Positions 48,920-61,060 of a stretch of 64,000 nt of DNA are shown in pieces (the first letter of the stretch is position 1; each line of letters begins with the position of its first letter). Origin of the DNA: Stenopsyche tienmushanensis (Eukaryota; Arthropoda; Insecta; Trichoptera; Stenopsychidae); assembly GCA_008973525.1 (NCBI GenBank), contig WACJ01000126.1, positions 1,488,001 to 1,552,000 on the forward strand. Reading direction: 5' to 3'. The position numbers and the translations under genes are program-made. The notes beneath the pieces were generated by a model, which searched no databases, was not told the DNA's origin, and worked only from the letters and a program-made list of their open reading frames with translations.

Positions 48920-49690
48920 AGATGACAACTATCGCAGCTCAAGTCGAACAGGCAGTGTTGCTTGCATTGAACAAGACTGAACTCAGCATAAGGTGGCTAT
49001 TACCTGCGAAATCGGTTCCTCACCATCGTTAAGATTAAGCAGCATCTCCAATCGATAAGATGTGTCAATGCGAGTGAGTGGACTATAAGAAGAAGGGTCA
49101 TTTACATGCTCGAAAATCAGCATGAGGGCAGAACTCATCAAGCAGCATTGTGGTGCTAGATTAAGATTCGCCTGCGAATATGTCGATTGGACGAATGACC
49201 AATGGTGCAAAGTTTTATTCATGGACGAGTCCAGAGTAGCTTTGAGGGCTCCAAAGGGTCATGAACGAGTCTACAGAAGAAGTGGAGACGTGACAGACGA
49301 CAAAGAGCAACTAACTGGATTGGAGGGTCATTTAAATATTACCTCATTTACTGTGCTATCTATCATGGATTCAGTCTCCATCAACTACTGTAATTGGCTG
49401 TTACGCACACCCTTTTATGGGTACGCAGCACAGTGTGTCCTGTGTATTAACTCATGTTAGCTGGGCTACCCCAGCAACGTTTGATGAGCAAACCAACGAA
49501 GCTGCTTTTGCGCACTTCTACTCCACATCATTATCGCAGGGATTTAACCATTTCCCACTAGCATAAGGTTGGCTGAGATTTTATGGGTGTGATGGTATGG
49601 GGCCTAAAATTGCCGTTGCCGCTGCTCGAGAAGAAATTTCTCAAATTAACGTTAAAAACATGTTTCGTTAAGTTTGGGCCACTTTCCGTG
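48920..49690 (+). mobile_element. Tc1-like transposase remnant
   Basis: Begins MTTIAAQVEQAVLLALNKTE (HTH), then, in a frame at 49122-49320, GARLRFACEYVDWTNDQWCK followed by VLFMDESRVALRAPKGHERV and YRR, the first catalytic segment of Tc1 transposases (Asp in MDESR). A later piece, DGMGPKIAVAAAREEISQIN, follows after an inserted or rearranged stretch. Frames are broken and the last catalytic region is absent. Confidence 0.8.
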
Positions 49691-49699
49691 CCGCCGATT

Positions 49700-50511
49700 G
49701 CAATTAGAATTTTATAAGACCATTCAAAAGAGGTTTCCTTCTAAGACAATATGTTAACCAAAATATACTATATATCGATATTTTATAGCTGCGCTTTGTG
49801 CATCACATAACATCAATGCTTGCGTACGGAATTCTACTTGAGCCGGATAAATCTCTATAAAACAAGCGCTTTGATAATTGATTATAAATAAAAGTGAAGG
49901 CAAGTTGCATATCACTAGTTAAAAATTATAATTAAATCATTTCACACAGTGAAAATTAAAATGTACATTCATCAATTTTCTCCATTTCAAAATGAAGCCA
50001 AAAATAAAATTAATTTACATAAAAAAAAAAAAATAGGTAATCCTTGTTCGATGTTTGTTCTTAATTGATCACTGAGTTCCGTTAAATGAGTTACTACATT
50101 TTCATTGTTCCCCTTATAAGTGTCTTTATTTGGAATATTATGTAGCTTATGTCATTCATCGTTTTTAAACATTTTATTTAAAAGTCTTGGAAAAGGATTA
50201 CCTATTCGTTTGAAGCAAGAAAATCATTTAACGTGCGCATAGCGTAATTTTGTCATTTTAACATGTCTTTGATTGAAACATTCCGATTTAAATTAATCCA
50301 TAACAATGGACAAAGTTTGTCATTGATCAATAATAAATATTGTATGCATTTAAAGCGTTAAAAATCATCAAATCGAAAGATGTAAACGCTAAGGTACTCG
50401 TTTAAAAATCTATGAGATCATAATTAAATGACATCCCATCAGTTCGTGTGTGTAAAAATAAAATATTTCATTATAAAAAAATTGTCATAGAACGCCTATG
50501 GTGGAATGTAT
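49700..50511. other. AT-rich spacer, SLC17 3' side
   Basis: No gene seen. Probably contains the 3' UTR of the SLC17-family gene (reverse strand). Confidence 0.35.
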
Positions 50512-51339
50512 TTATACTGGTATTTTTTCTTGCAGCGGAACATGCTCCTCGGGATTCTCTACCTTTGCCGTACCATTAGCCGCCGATTTTCCGTTGCGAA
50601 TTGGCGTATTGTTATCCGGACTATTCCACGACTGGAGCTCTCCAGATCCGAGGAACAAGTACGTCAACGCTCCGCAACAATACGTACTGGCGAGTATCCA
50701 AAATACAATTCGCCATTGTTCGTAAGTTTGCTGAAGAAAATTGATAAGCAACGATTATTATATAAATTCAATCGATCGTACGCGTAAATTAAATAGATAA
50801 AAGGATACTCACGTTGTTATACGTCAATGATCCGACCATATACGTCGATAGATAGCCGCCGAGAGACGATAGAGTGTTTGCCATACCGAATATTGTACCT
50901 GAAACGAACATATATGCAAATTTATTGTTTGACAAAAATATGCATTTTTATAAATACGTTTCCTAAAAGATTATACCTGAGAAATTTGGTGCAATGTCGA
51001 GCCCGTTGCCTAAATAACCGGCGGTCACTCCTCCGTTGATAGTTAGGGCAATCGTGAAGATTGCCACGGACCATACTCTGTCATATCCCAAGAATACTTG
51101 AGCGACCATCAAGACTGACGGTATTCCAATGGCTGAAAATATAATTTATTAAATTAAATATGCATCGATGCAGAAAATGTTAATGTTTTCGGTAATAAAT
51201 TATTACCGAAAGTAGTAAATATTTTTCTCGTCTGGGTCGTGTTCAATTTTCCAGTCTTGCGCAGATTGTCAGCGAGATGAGACGTGAATATGGCGAACAA
51301 ATATTTTCCCAAATAAGGCAGAGACGACAAGAGTCCATT
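50512..51339 (-). CDS. SLC17-family anion transporter, last four exons (5' part not found)
   Basis: Major-facilitator transporter of the sialin / sodium-phosphate cotransporter / vesicular glutamate group. Exons: 51339-51207, 51132-50977, 50898-50813, 50730-50512, in phase, giving the last 197 residues. Sequence: NGLLSSLPYLGKYLFAIFTS then HLADNLRKTGKLNTTQTRKI (loop with the family's ADxL pattern), IGIPSVLMVAQVFLGYDRVW, LDIAPNFSGTIFGMANTLSS (family motif), then QTYEQWRIVFWILASTYCCG and ALTYLFLGSGELQSWN (last helix). The tail is short and polar. Earlier exons should be at higher coordinates on this strand; I found none up to 64 kb, so they lie in a large transposon-filled intron or outside. The substrate cannot be told from this part. 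Confidence 0.9.
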
Positions 51340-51867
51340 CTGAAAAAAATAGTGAATTCATGCATTAAACAGTGGATAATCCAATGATAACGAACAGGGA
51401 AAAATAAATGAAAACTTGTATTATCCATGCTTTTCGCTTTATGCAATTATGTAAATATTGTTTAACGTCGGAAACGAGAAGCACGAAACAATGCATATGT
51501 TAATTAACAACTATTATGAATTCAATGGCGCATTTGAAAATGTGTTGAAAAGCGGCAATTTGAATAAGCGGCGTCGTTTTGAGAACTTATGATACGTGCA
51601 TATTTGAAAATAATGCACACACATTTGCTGAGTTATAAATTAGATATCATTTTAACCTTTCCCTTGCGATGCTACGTATTTAGTATGCCATATGACATTC
51701 TGTGAAAGTTTGAAGTACCTATAGATAATGTAATTTAAAATACAGACAAGGGGGAATGTTCACAAAATGCTGATACATACTTTAAATTGTAAAGTTAATT
51801 TAAAAGGATACTGTATGCTGAGTACAGGAAGATTAAGTAATTATTTTTTAAATTTAACTATGAAATC
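51340..51867. other. SLC17 intron, AT-rich
   Basis: No exon or repeat recognised. The preceding SLC17 exon is not in this stretch. Confidence 0.35.
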
Positions 51868-52040
51868 TAATATATAAAAATCAATGTTTGTTTGTTCGTA
51901 TTTAATGCGCTGCCATAACGTTCATCCGATTGCGATAAAACTTTGTCAACTTACTGTTTACACTTGCGGGAATAACATGGGCATAGTAAAAATATTGCAC
52001 GGATGCACCATTTAGGCGCATATTGGTCTTGCGCAGTTTC
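51868..52040 (-). repeat. Dispersed repeat copy 5 (inverted)
   Basis: Reading the reverse strand gives the same block order as copies 1-4: CCAATATGCGCCTAAATGG, TTCCCGCAAGTGTAAACAGT, TTGACAAAGTTTTATCGCAA, then CAAACATTGATTTTTATATA. It is the only copy in this orientation in the window. Confidence 0.75.
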
Positions 52041-52489
52041 CTTTTACGATTTCATTATTTCGCGGCATCAAACAGAAATACCTAGTTATTCAATTGAAAG
52101 CTAGTGTTTCAACAACGATTTCTACACGCCGCATTAAAGTGAATTCGTGTATTTCAAAGGATGAACATCATCTTTGAGCAATTTATGGTTACCGCGGTAA
52201 ATCAAAAAAAAATTGAGGCCCCCTACTTGACTGTCCATAGGCTCTCCGCATATTTTTTCCACCTGGCTTAATGTTTTAGTAATTAAACTATGTGTATAGA
52301 TCTTTATCACTCCGGGTCCTGGTCACTCGTGATATTTACCTCTTGTAACGAAGTTTCTTGAACTTCATTGTCCGGTTGTTTCGAGAACCAAGGTAATTAA
52401 GACATGAAACCAGGCGCTTAAGGCCCCAGGAATGCATTTCCCCACAAATTTATTGCAGAAAGCCCTGAATGCCATAAAGTTGGAGGTGG

Positions 52490-53050
52490 TGGTAAAATTC
52501 CCGCCGAAATCTGGACGCTTAGAAACAATGGCGTAACTACTAATTGGCAAGCTTAGGCGACGCCTAGGGGGCAGTAGCTATCTAATCTATGTATACATAT
52601 ATACAGTACATATATGTTTTTCAAATTGTCATATTAACCTTTCCTTACCGGTGATGTATTTACTACACATCTACTCTAATAATGGGAATATCTATATGAA
52701 ATATAATAGATACGGGCTTCAGAATTTTTGTATTCCTCCGTAATAAAATTACGAATCACATCAAAGTATTGTAGTATATAGGCATTCATCTGCAGCGACG
52801 GAAATAAATAATTTGTCGGAAAATCGGGAAGTTTGCGAGTTTTAGTCTATCAGTCACATTGATGGTGTTATACGAAAATCGGGGCTTATGTGGTCATCAA
52901 TTCAAACTAGCATTTAAATATCTGATGATGATACCTCCAACAAGTGTGGAGGCTGAGCGTGCATTTTCAGCAACAAGTTGTCTAGCTTCCAAAATCAGAT
53001 CCAAACTAAATGACGAAACATTCGATGCTTCGGGCATATTTTCAAAATAA
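52490..53050 (+). mobile_element. hAT remnant, left inverted copy, with dimerisation domain
   Basis: 52490-52890 matches 57290-57700 in inverted orientation (shared CGCCGAAATCTGGACGCTT, GGCGTAACTACTAATTGGC with two changes, AAGCTTAGGCGACGCCTAGG). A forward frame 52859-53050 reads LCGHQFKLAFKYLMMIPPTS then VEAERAFSATSCLASKIRSK, the hAT C-terminal dimerisation domain. The catalytic part is missing. Confidence 0.8.
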
Positions 53051-53059
53051 TATTTGAAT

Positions 53060-53990
53060 TTTTTAGTGTTTTATTTATCTATTTTTGAATTGTATTTTTA
53101 TCTTTTCTTAAATAAATAAAATTCTTTCGCCTTCAAATTATTTTTCATATTAAACAATTCATATTAAACAAATACACCTAATATAATTATTAATAATTGC
53201 ATAATACTTTAATAGATGTCACTTTTTATTTATATTAAAATATTTTTCATGAATCAAAAAACGGTACGGAGCAAAGTTAGCACGCGTTATGTGCAAAATT
53301 TTAACACACAAACGTCAGATGCCTTCGGAGAAAAAAATCAAAAATTTTCCTTGCGTATTATGTAAATGTATTTTAAGCTTTTCAATCACCTCCAGCGGCT
53401 GTAGTATTTAAATTAATTCGTTAAATCCGTTTGAGTCATTCTTTTAAAAGCATGTGGTGCTAATGACCCAAATTTGCGAAAGTGAGGCTGTGAGCAATAT
53501 TCACGTGAGTTGTACTGACGTCAACGCCTCCGAAAGAATGTCGCAACCTCGAATTTCATAAGGATAAAAAATTGGAGATAAGATGCACTTTTCAAAGAGA
53601 TCCAATTCGAGCAAGTGCATCGCAACGGTTCGGATGATGCAACAATGCGGACACTTTCATGAATTCCTTCACTGCGGCGCATTATCATAATTATACATAT
53701 TGGACAATATCAAAAGTGACTATTAATCATTTCATATGAACTCGTTTTTGTTGAGAAAAAATATATTTAAATTATAAAATATATAATAATAAATGAATAT
53801 TTTTCACTTGCATAATTGGTGAGCCACAATCAATCGGAATATAATTTGCTTGAAAAAGTGACACTTGATTTTCAATAGGGTTGCCACACAAATATTAAAG
53901 AATTTTAAAAAGCTATATCCGCGTTTGTTAAATTTGAAATGTTATAATTTTATAGTTTCATAAATACACATATATATATTATATACAATC
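53060..53990. other. Spacer in the transposon field
   Basis: AT-rich with no recognised coding sequence or repeat. Confidence 0.35.
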
Positions 53991-53999
53991 CACACCACA

Positions 54000-54200
54000 A
54001 TCGTTTTGGGTGTGGTATGCTTTGAAGCAAGTCGTTGGACAGAGTGGGATTTTACAATTTTCACACACGAGTTTCATTTCCTGCCTTTTTTTTGAAGCAA
54101 GGAATACAACATATCTCTTCCTTTTTACATCGAAGACTTTTTCCACATCAGTGAAAAAATGGCTATTTTGTCCTTCTAAGCGAAAAGGTAAATCGCCACT
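54000..54200 (-). mobile_element. piggyBac cysteine-rich tail fragment
   Basis: The reverse strand reads KKRQEMKLVCENCKIPLCPT then TCFKAYHTQND, the C-terminal zinc-binding domain of piggyBac transposases (CxxC...C...CFxxYH). The matching N-terminal half may be the fragment at 55770-56165 on the same strand. Confidence 0.7.
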
Positions 54201-54309
54201 TTTGTTTATCTTACTTTTTCAAATATTTAGCCATAGTGAAAATGTCCAAGCCAGAAATTGATGACAATCATTTGCGATCTTGTTTATTGTTTTTATTCGA
54301 TAAAGGATT

Positions 54310-54820
54310 AAAAGCAAAAAAAGCTACCCAGAGCATCTGTGATACATATGGCAACATATTGAATATTCGAAGAAGTCATAGTTTTGAAATTCCACTTCTT
54401 TGAAAATGCTATTCTGGAGTGGTCTGAGAAATTCTACTTTGGCTGACACATCTTGGTCTTTAAGAATTTCATCAGCCAACTCCTTGTGAACATTCTTGAA
54501 ATGTTCTTTAAGTTTAATTGATTTCATGCTCTCTGTACCAAGAACTTAATTACATATAACACACTGAGGCTTTTCCATATTCCTGTCAACAATATTCGTG
54601 AAACCCCATTGTAGAAATGCTTCTTTATACAAGCGCTTTTTTCCAGAAGCAGAAGTCATTTCACTTAAAATACTGTCACAAATGCAAATCGTGCAAATTA
54701 GTGCTCGAGTAAATTGAAACTGTATCGTCTCCGTCTCTCGTCTCTTCATACCTCTCCTTGCGAGAAGGATTACTAGAAAGGCATCAGAACACAGTGAGAG
54801 ATTTCTTGGAAGAGAGTGCA
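54310..54820 (-). mobile_element. hAT-like N-terminal zinc-finger fragment
   Basis: The reverse strand gives SGKKRLYKEAFLQWGFTNIV then EKPQCVICNKVL...MKSIKLKEHFKNVHKEL, the BED-like zinc finger that opens FAM200/ZBED5-type hAT proteins. One stop interrupts it after CVICN. It may belong to the family seen at 35.1 and 36.4 kb. Confidence 0.75.
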
Positions 54821-54839
54821 AGCCATATGACGCTCATGT

Positions 54840-55740
54840 CAATTTATTTTTATATCTACATACTAAAAATGAATATTGTCTTAGATGGTTCAAAAAATTC
54901 AAAAGTGGTGCTGTCACCATCTCTGTAGATTTGAAAAATAAACCAAAATCAGCACGACCTCCAATAATCGATGATGACGCATTAAATGCTCTGGTAGAAA
55001 CTGATCCTCGAAAAACAATAAAGGAATTATCGCTAGACATCGGCTGTCCCTGGTCGACAGTAAAAGATCATTTGAAAAGACTCGAGAAAAAACATAGACA
55101 GGGAATTTGGGTACCGCACGAATTTTCATCAACGGTCTTGGAACAACGGATAACCATTTGTTCATCGCTATTGTTCAGGTATTAAATCGATTCATTTTCA
55201 AAAAGGATTGTTACTGGGGATGATAAATGGGTCCTCTACAATAGTCCGAGAACGAAAAAACAGTGGCTTTCTTCAAATCAAGTACCTGTTTCTACCCCTC
55301 GACCGTCATTATCCTTGAAAAGATCCCTCTTTGTGTTTGGTGGGATTTTTTGGACATAATTCACTACGAATTATTAAAACCTGGCCAAACTGCCACAGCA
55401 GAGCTATACTGTGCACAATTAGATAGGTTAAAAGCGGAAATGCTCAAAAAACGATCAGTGCTAGTTAACAACCAAATAATATTACAGCATGATAATGCAA
55501 GACTACATGCAACAAGCATGACATTGTACCTTCAGACTATCATCTTTTCAAGTCATTAGAACATTTGATTCGCGATAAAAAATTCCCTTCTGTGGAAACA
55601 AGTGAAAAATCATTTGGCTTCTAGTGGAAAACCGGCCGAATTTTACGAAGGAGGTATTAAAAAGCTACCTAATCTGTGGAGGGCGATTATAAATAACAAT
55701 GGAAATTATTTGATTAAGTAATATTGTATAGCTTTTATCA
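54840..55740 (+). mobile_element. Mariner transposase with several frameshifts
   Basis: In broken forward frames: RPPIIDDDALNALVETDPRK, TIKELSLDIGCPWSTVKDHL then RQGIWVPHEF, RIVTGDDKWVLYNSPR (first catalytic Asp), then [40 protein letters not shown] (second catalytic Asp), and SGKPAEFYEGGIKKLPNLWR (C-terminus). Near full length apart from its N-terminal end and a small loss around the third catalytic Asp. It sits between two piggyBac fragments, consistent with insertion into them. Confidence 0.85.
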
Positions 55741-55769
55741 AAATATTTTTTTTCTGCAAATAACAAAAA

Positions 55770-56165
55770 AATGACATTTCTTTCCGTCTTACTTAATATG
55801 ATGAAGTCCGCAACAATTCCATTTTTGCAATCACAGAAAACAAAAAAAATAATTCCAAAGTGGCTTCTTTTCGGCGAAGTTTACTGTTTGAAAGGTAGTC
55901 TCCCTATGAAGAGTAAAAAACTTTCATCGATGCACAATTTTTGGAAGGTAGCAAAGAAACTGCTAAAATATGTAAATTTCGTCGATATTTGTATCGTACC
56001 ATTTGTCCATTCTATAAGAATTTGATTCCGCAGGAAGTTTGATTTTTGTATATCGGTATTGCTTATTAGTTTCTTCAATGATGAACTCCATAATATCTTC
56101 TGACATATATTTTTTGAAAAAAAATATTTCGGAATTTTCCCAACCAGTTATGATTATTCCCACTA
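55770..56165 (-). mobile_element. piggyBac fragment, N-terminal and first catalytic part
   Basis: The reverse strand reads MSEDIMEFIIEETNKQYRYT, WYDTNIDEIYIF and, after a deletion, KLCIDESFLLFIGRLPFKQ (first catalytic Asp). Similar in parts to the nearly intact element at 37.6-39.3 kb but a different copy and much older. Confidence 0.75.
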
Positions 56166-56169
56166 TAAA

Positions 56170-57050
56170 TATTTTAAATGATTGCTTACTGGCTATTAAA
56201 AATTAATAATTTATATTTTTGAATAAATTTGATATTTTTGACAATTTCTCTTTGTGCCAACCCTGACAAAATATTTCGAATATATCCTTAACTAAGGAAA
56301 AGCACCGATGCACGCACGGCAACCAACAGGTTAAGTATGGAATATAGCGTCGTTCAATTGTCTGTCGCGGCTTTGCTTGGTGGCACGTATTCGGGAGGTC
56401 CTCTCCCTACGAACATCGATCTTTAGGGTTCACCGTTGATTCTGATGTTGATAATAAACATTGATGATTTGGTGATTTGCCATACACTATTGAATAATTC
56501 ACAATAAATTTGATAGATGCTGCTTCAACAACATGGTTGCTGTATTCAAACAAATTTCAAGCGCCCCTATTGAATTGTATATATTATATATTCACTGCAT
56601 ATAATGCATATCATAAAGATCAACTGCGTATTTGTATGCAAATTTCTAAATACTGTCGCCATTTCAACGTCTAATACAATAACAGTAACTATTAACAGCG
56701 TCTGCGTCGTTTAACGATAGGTCGCTAGACTTTCATCCGAGCATAGCGTCATTTTACCGAGAAATATCACAATTATTTAATCTCTCGTAGAAATCCGATT
56801 CAGATTCCGTCGTCTAGGATCGCAGTTTCACGACGCAGCCGGGATAATAAGAGAAAGGTTATGGAGTGATTTCACATTTTTGCAGACGTACCGAATTCGT
56901 ATTCGCATGGATGGCTGCAGTGCTTGGATGTTGCTCAACTTTTAGATCAATTTACAACCTTGGGTGTGTTATAATGGAGTAATTTTGTCATTAATCTTAT
57001 GCAATCCCATATATGTCGTACGGTGGGTGGAATAATCGTAGCACACGCCG
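56170..57050. repeat. Spacer with DUF4817-element repeat copy
   Basis: Around 56450-56580, TGATTTGCCATACACTATTG and ATTCACAATA match the stretch at 27.31-27.37 kb (TGATTTGCCACACAATATTG, AATTCACAAT). No coding sequence remains here. Other parts show nothing recognisable. Confidence 0.45.
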
Positions 57051-57051
57051 A

Positions 57052-57700
57052 TCAATTATAATGTTCAGCTGCGGTTGAAATCAAATGGAAGAGGAAATCC
57101 AGCATCAGCGTAAGTGGGGTGGTTAGTTGGAACCTTGGAGGAATTCCAGTAAATTTAAATGGTAATCTTATTCTTAAAAAAAATACACACATTGGATCTA
57201 AAACAGGAGGGCAACCTCTATACCAGTGTTCCCCAACTAGGGAATCCAATCCTGAGCCAAAATTTTGATCCCGGAATTTCCATTTTTCCATTTCGCGTGA
57301 GGCCCCATTTTCGTAAAACATCATCAATGTGACTGATAAAATTCCTTTCTGCTGAGACACGAACTAAAACTAAAATTATTTATTTCCATCGCTGCAAATG
57401 AATACTTATATACTATACTATTTTGATGTGATTCGTAATTATATTACGGAGGACTATAAAAATTTTGAACCCCGTATCTATTATATTTCATATCGATATT
57501 CCAATTATTAGAGTCAAGGTGTAGTAAATACATCACCGGTAGAGAAAGGTTAATATAATAATTTGAAACACATATATCCACTGTATATATATATATATAC
57601 ATAGATTAGACAGTTACTACCCCTAGGCGTCGCCTAAGCTTGCCCATTAGTGGTTACGCCACTGTTTCCAAGCGTCCAGATTTCGGCGAGAATGTCTCGA
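57052..57700 (-). mobile_element. hAT remnant, right inverted copy
   Basis: Inverted match of 52490-52890, including the GGCGTAACCACTAATGGGC block and the palindromic CCTAGGCGTCGCCTAAGCTT. The reverse-strand frame 57360-57052 keeps EKWKFRDQNFGSGLDSLVGE, of unknown meaning. The dimerisation domain found in the left copy is absent. Confidence 0.65.
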
Positions 57701-57979
57701 TTTGAATTGGAGGATTTAGAAATGCTTCCACGTTTGCAAGAATTTTTAATTGCTGCTGACGTCGACAGGAAAGTTGTTTTAAATGGTACTAAAATTGAAT
57801 CATTATCATCACGAAAATGAAATTCATCACAAAGGAAATCTTTAGATTAATAATCCCTTCATGGAGGACGTAATTTCATGAATCAATAAAATCGAAATAA
57901 AAGAAATCGACTGGATGTGAACGCAACACTTCGTTTGTCAGACAGTACTGCAGTCAAAAATATTCAATGTACGAGCTAA

Positions 57980-58610
57980 ATTTAGAAAATAAGTGTACTG
58001 TGATTTTATATTTTTTTAGAAAAAGTTTTGAGAAAAAATACATGATATTTTTGATACATTTGTTGACTATTTTTCCATATAATTGTCATGACGTTCAATG
58101 CATGTGGTGAGTCGTGGCACAAGCTTTTTTATGCCTTCCCCGATGGACTCTCCCGCCAGCTCTTTTACTCACTTCAGAACCTCTTTCTGCACCTGACTTC
58201 AGCGAGATGAAATGATGACCATCTGAAGACGCCAAGTCAGGGGAATACGGAAAAGTTGTTTAAAACATCCCAACCAAATGAATCAAATAGCACCTTGATG
58301 GCTGATACCTTTTCGGTTCCAAAACACTGAGGTCATGATTTTTTTCCCCCGAAATTGTGTTTATGAATTTTTCGGCAGACTGGGAATTTGGTATGACGAC
58401 TGTCTTTCGACTCACCTTTCATCTTCGGATACAACAAAGCTCAGAAAATCCTCAGCTCCCAATTCAATTCAAGTAAGATCACAGCATTTGGTTCACACTT
58501 GGTAGGATTTCTTACCGAAATCTTTCACGCAACTGGATACTACAACGCGAGTTTACCTACTACCATGCTCTTGCTATGTTTTCTCTGTCATGAGATCCCT
58601 TTTTACCATT
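57980..58610 (-). mobile_element. Mariner C-terminal fragment
   Basis: Reverse-strand pieces YSPDLASSDGHHFISLK (third catalytic region) and RLTTCIERHDNYMEK, plus flanking blocks shared with 20.2 and 46.6 kb. Frames are broken. Distinct from the copy at 54.8 kb. Confidence 0.6.
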
Positions 58611-58619
58611 TAGTGTTCC

Positions 58620-59390
58620 GAAAATAAATTAAAAAAAAAACAATAAAACACAGCCCGTTATGGTCACAGTACACTTACTTTCTGAATGTGCCTCGTATTG
58701 GCAAAGATGCAACCGCATTAATTTGTTGTATTTATTACTCTCGTTTGCACTTTTAGTCAATCAATCTTAATTTAAAAGACGTTCAAGACATCAAAAAATC
58801 AATTTCTGTAGAATTTATGATCAATTTTGGTATCAAATTAAGCGAGAATGGGCCGTCAAAGTTGGAATAGAAGAAGCACGAAGTCGTGTGTTCAGTTAGC
58901 GTTTCGTTTGAAGGACTAGGACGAGTCTGTGATTTGTCTATATCATTTAAGGACTATTTAAATATGTACTTAGCTGATTGACAATGTTTATTTTAGAGCT
59001 CTCAGAAATCTCCCATTCTATTTATTGAGCAATTGGCACAGAGTGCATAAACGTTTACAAATACCATCTCAACAACTTGACTAATCAGACAATAAATAAA
59101 AGCTAATATGACTTCCGCAGCTCACAACTGGATGAATCTGCATTTCAACGTATAGGTTTTACGCTAAAATCTTTTTAAAAATACGAAGAAAACCAGTTAT
59201 AATTAACACCGGATCGAAAAACGGTCTACGCACTTCGCAAAATGTAATAATTGATACGACAAACGGTCGATAGTAATATCGCATTTAGCAGATTCATTGA
59301 ATTATAGCATTCGATTTTAGATCTCATTGCTATTATAATTTACATGTCTTAAAATATCACCCGACTAAAATTATAAGTGCCAGTCTTTTA
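58620..59390. other. Spacer in the transposon field
   Basis: AT-rich; no recognised feature. Confidence 0.3.
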
Positions 59391-59394
59391 TAGT

Positions 59395-59650
59395 AGTGCC
59401 CCGCTCCACTACCTACGCTTCATTGGTGTCAGAAGTAGGGTGGACACGCTCGCACGCGGGTCGTAGCTGCAACCGGGTGGATGGATGGAGGTGGACGGGC
59501 GTCGGATAGAAAGTCTGTCGTTTTAGATAAACTCTTTATTAATAACGAGAGAGAGATCTAACCACGGGAAGGATGTCTTCCCGCAGTCAAGACTATCCGA
59601 CGACTCCCGCCTCCCGCGCATCATCACCGAGCCGACAACGATGTACGCGC
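59395..59650 (+). mobile_element. Possible LTR-retrotransposon leader with tRNA primer site
   Basis: TGGTGTCAGAAGTAGGG (about 59424-59440) resembles a primer-binding site: it starts with TGG, complementary to a tRNA CCA end, and follows a stretch ending in CA. The next 200 bases are GC-richer than the surroundings. No gag or pol frame follows and the left LTR boundary is not found, so this is a truncated leader at best. Confidence 0.35.
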
Positions 59651-59829
59651 AAGAAGTGATCAGTGTCGTTCATTCAGACGCCACAGAAGATGGCGCTGTT
59701 AATTAAAATTTGGTAATATCTACGATAAGGGAAAAATGGGGACCTTCCATTGACCAGAGTTGCTTATTGGCCCCGTTATTCGGGACTATGCCAGCCCGTT
59801 CAACAAAAGTGCATAGCAAGATGCAAAAT

Positions 59830-60340
59830 ACGAATTTCATATCCATGTCCGCGAGGACACGCTCATTATCAACTTCAAGTAGCCACTTGCGCTCTGAGTA
59901 CGGGGACGAAACTGGCTTATATATATAATATGCATTATCCCCGAAAATGCCGTAAAAAGCCCTAAAGGGAGTGGCCATAAGGTTTGTGTGTCCAACCGGT
60001 CCGCTTCTCGGATCGCTGACACGACAAATGAGCGCATCGCGATCGGACGCCATGCCCGAACCACAGAACATAGTCAAAAACAAAAACAGTCAAAACAATG
60101 GCCTCAAAGGGGAGGATCGGCTACAAAGGAGTCGAAGACAGTTCAATCTACAGACAAGATCATGACGTCAATTTTTTAGTACGCGTATGAAATTAATTAT
60201 CTTCAAAAAGGTAAAAACAATCAACGCCAAGTATTATGCGAAGTTATTGCAACGTCTGAATGATGAAATCAAGGAAAAACGGCCACATTTAGCTAAAAAT
60301 AAAGTATTATTTCATCAAGACAGTCCACCAGTTTAAACAT
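59830..60340 (+). mobile_element. Mariner fragment with an attached dispersed repeat
   Basis: 60180-60340 reads KTINAKYYAKLLQRLNDEIK then EKRPHLAKNKVLFHQDS, the segment leading to the second catalytic Asp of a mariner. 60070-60170 reads SKQWPQRGGSATKESKTVQS, the segment before it. The upstream 59830-60060 is a repeat shared with 36.54-36.76 kb and, inverted, with 4.69-4.81 kb. All reading frames are broken. Confidence 0.75.
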
Positions 60341-61004
60341 CTAAGATGAAGATGAAGACCATTTGAAAAATAAAGATATATTTTTCCGTGTGTCCAATTG
60401 TTTGTGTTTTCTTTTCTAGGCCGGGTATTTTTGGAACTACCCTCGTATTATATAAATGTCTTATACCTACACGACTGAAACTATGTTGTAGTTGCTTATA
60501 ATAAACAGGGTCGTAACTAGAGCGTGGCAAAGCAGGCGCCTGCCACGGGCGCAACAGGGATTGGGGCGCAAAACGCAAGATACCGACCCGATTGAGAGAG
60601 TTGTACGTGATTTTTATTTTACTTGACCATTTTACTCTAAATGCATTAACACGTAAATTGACATAAGATTCGCAATGAGTCATTTTCGATATCGCTCATG
60701 GGGTTCCCGATTCTTCGTTTGGAGATAATATGTACATACTTGCTTCATTACTCATAATTGGCTCGAGATAGATAACACCATCGATGTCATTAATTCAAAG
60801 CAACATGATATAATAATTGATTAGCGATGCTTTATCTCCACTTTAGCGGTGATCCAATTTTATGGATAATCAGTGTTCCCGATGAAGCTCGTAAGAATTT
60901 TAAGTGTCGACCCGATTAGTCATTTTTGGATACCCGAAAAAAAGTGTTTCGGCGCTCGTTGTATCATCTCCTTATATTGCTTCATCAGCACCAACACCAC
61001 CTAC

Positions 61005-61060
61005 GCCCCTCGGCCAGTGCGCCCCTCGGCCAGTGCGCCCCTCGGCCAGTGCGCCCCTGC
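61005..61060. repeat. 16-bp GC-rich tandem repeat, about 3.5 units
   Basis: Unit CCCCTCGGCCAGTGCG repeated three times with a partial fourth. It stands out sharply in AT-rich sequence. It lies inside the hAT-type insertion. Confidence 0.85.
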
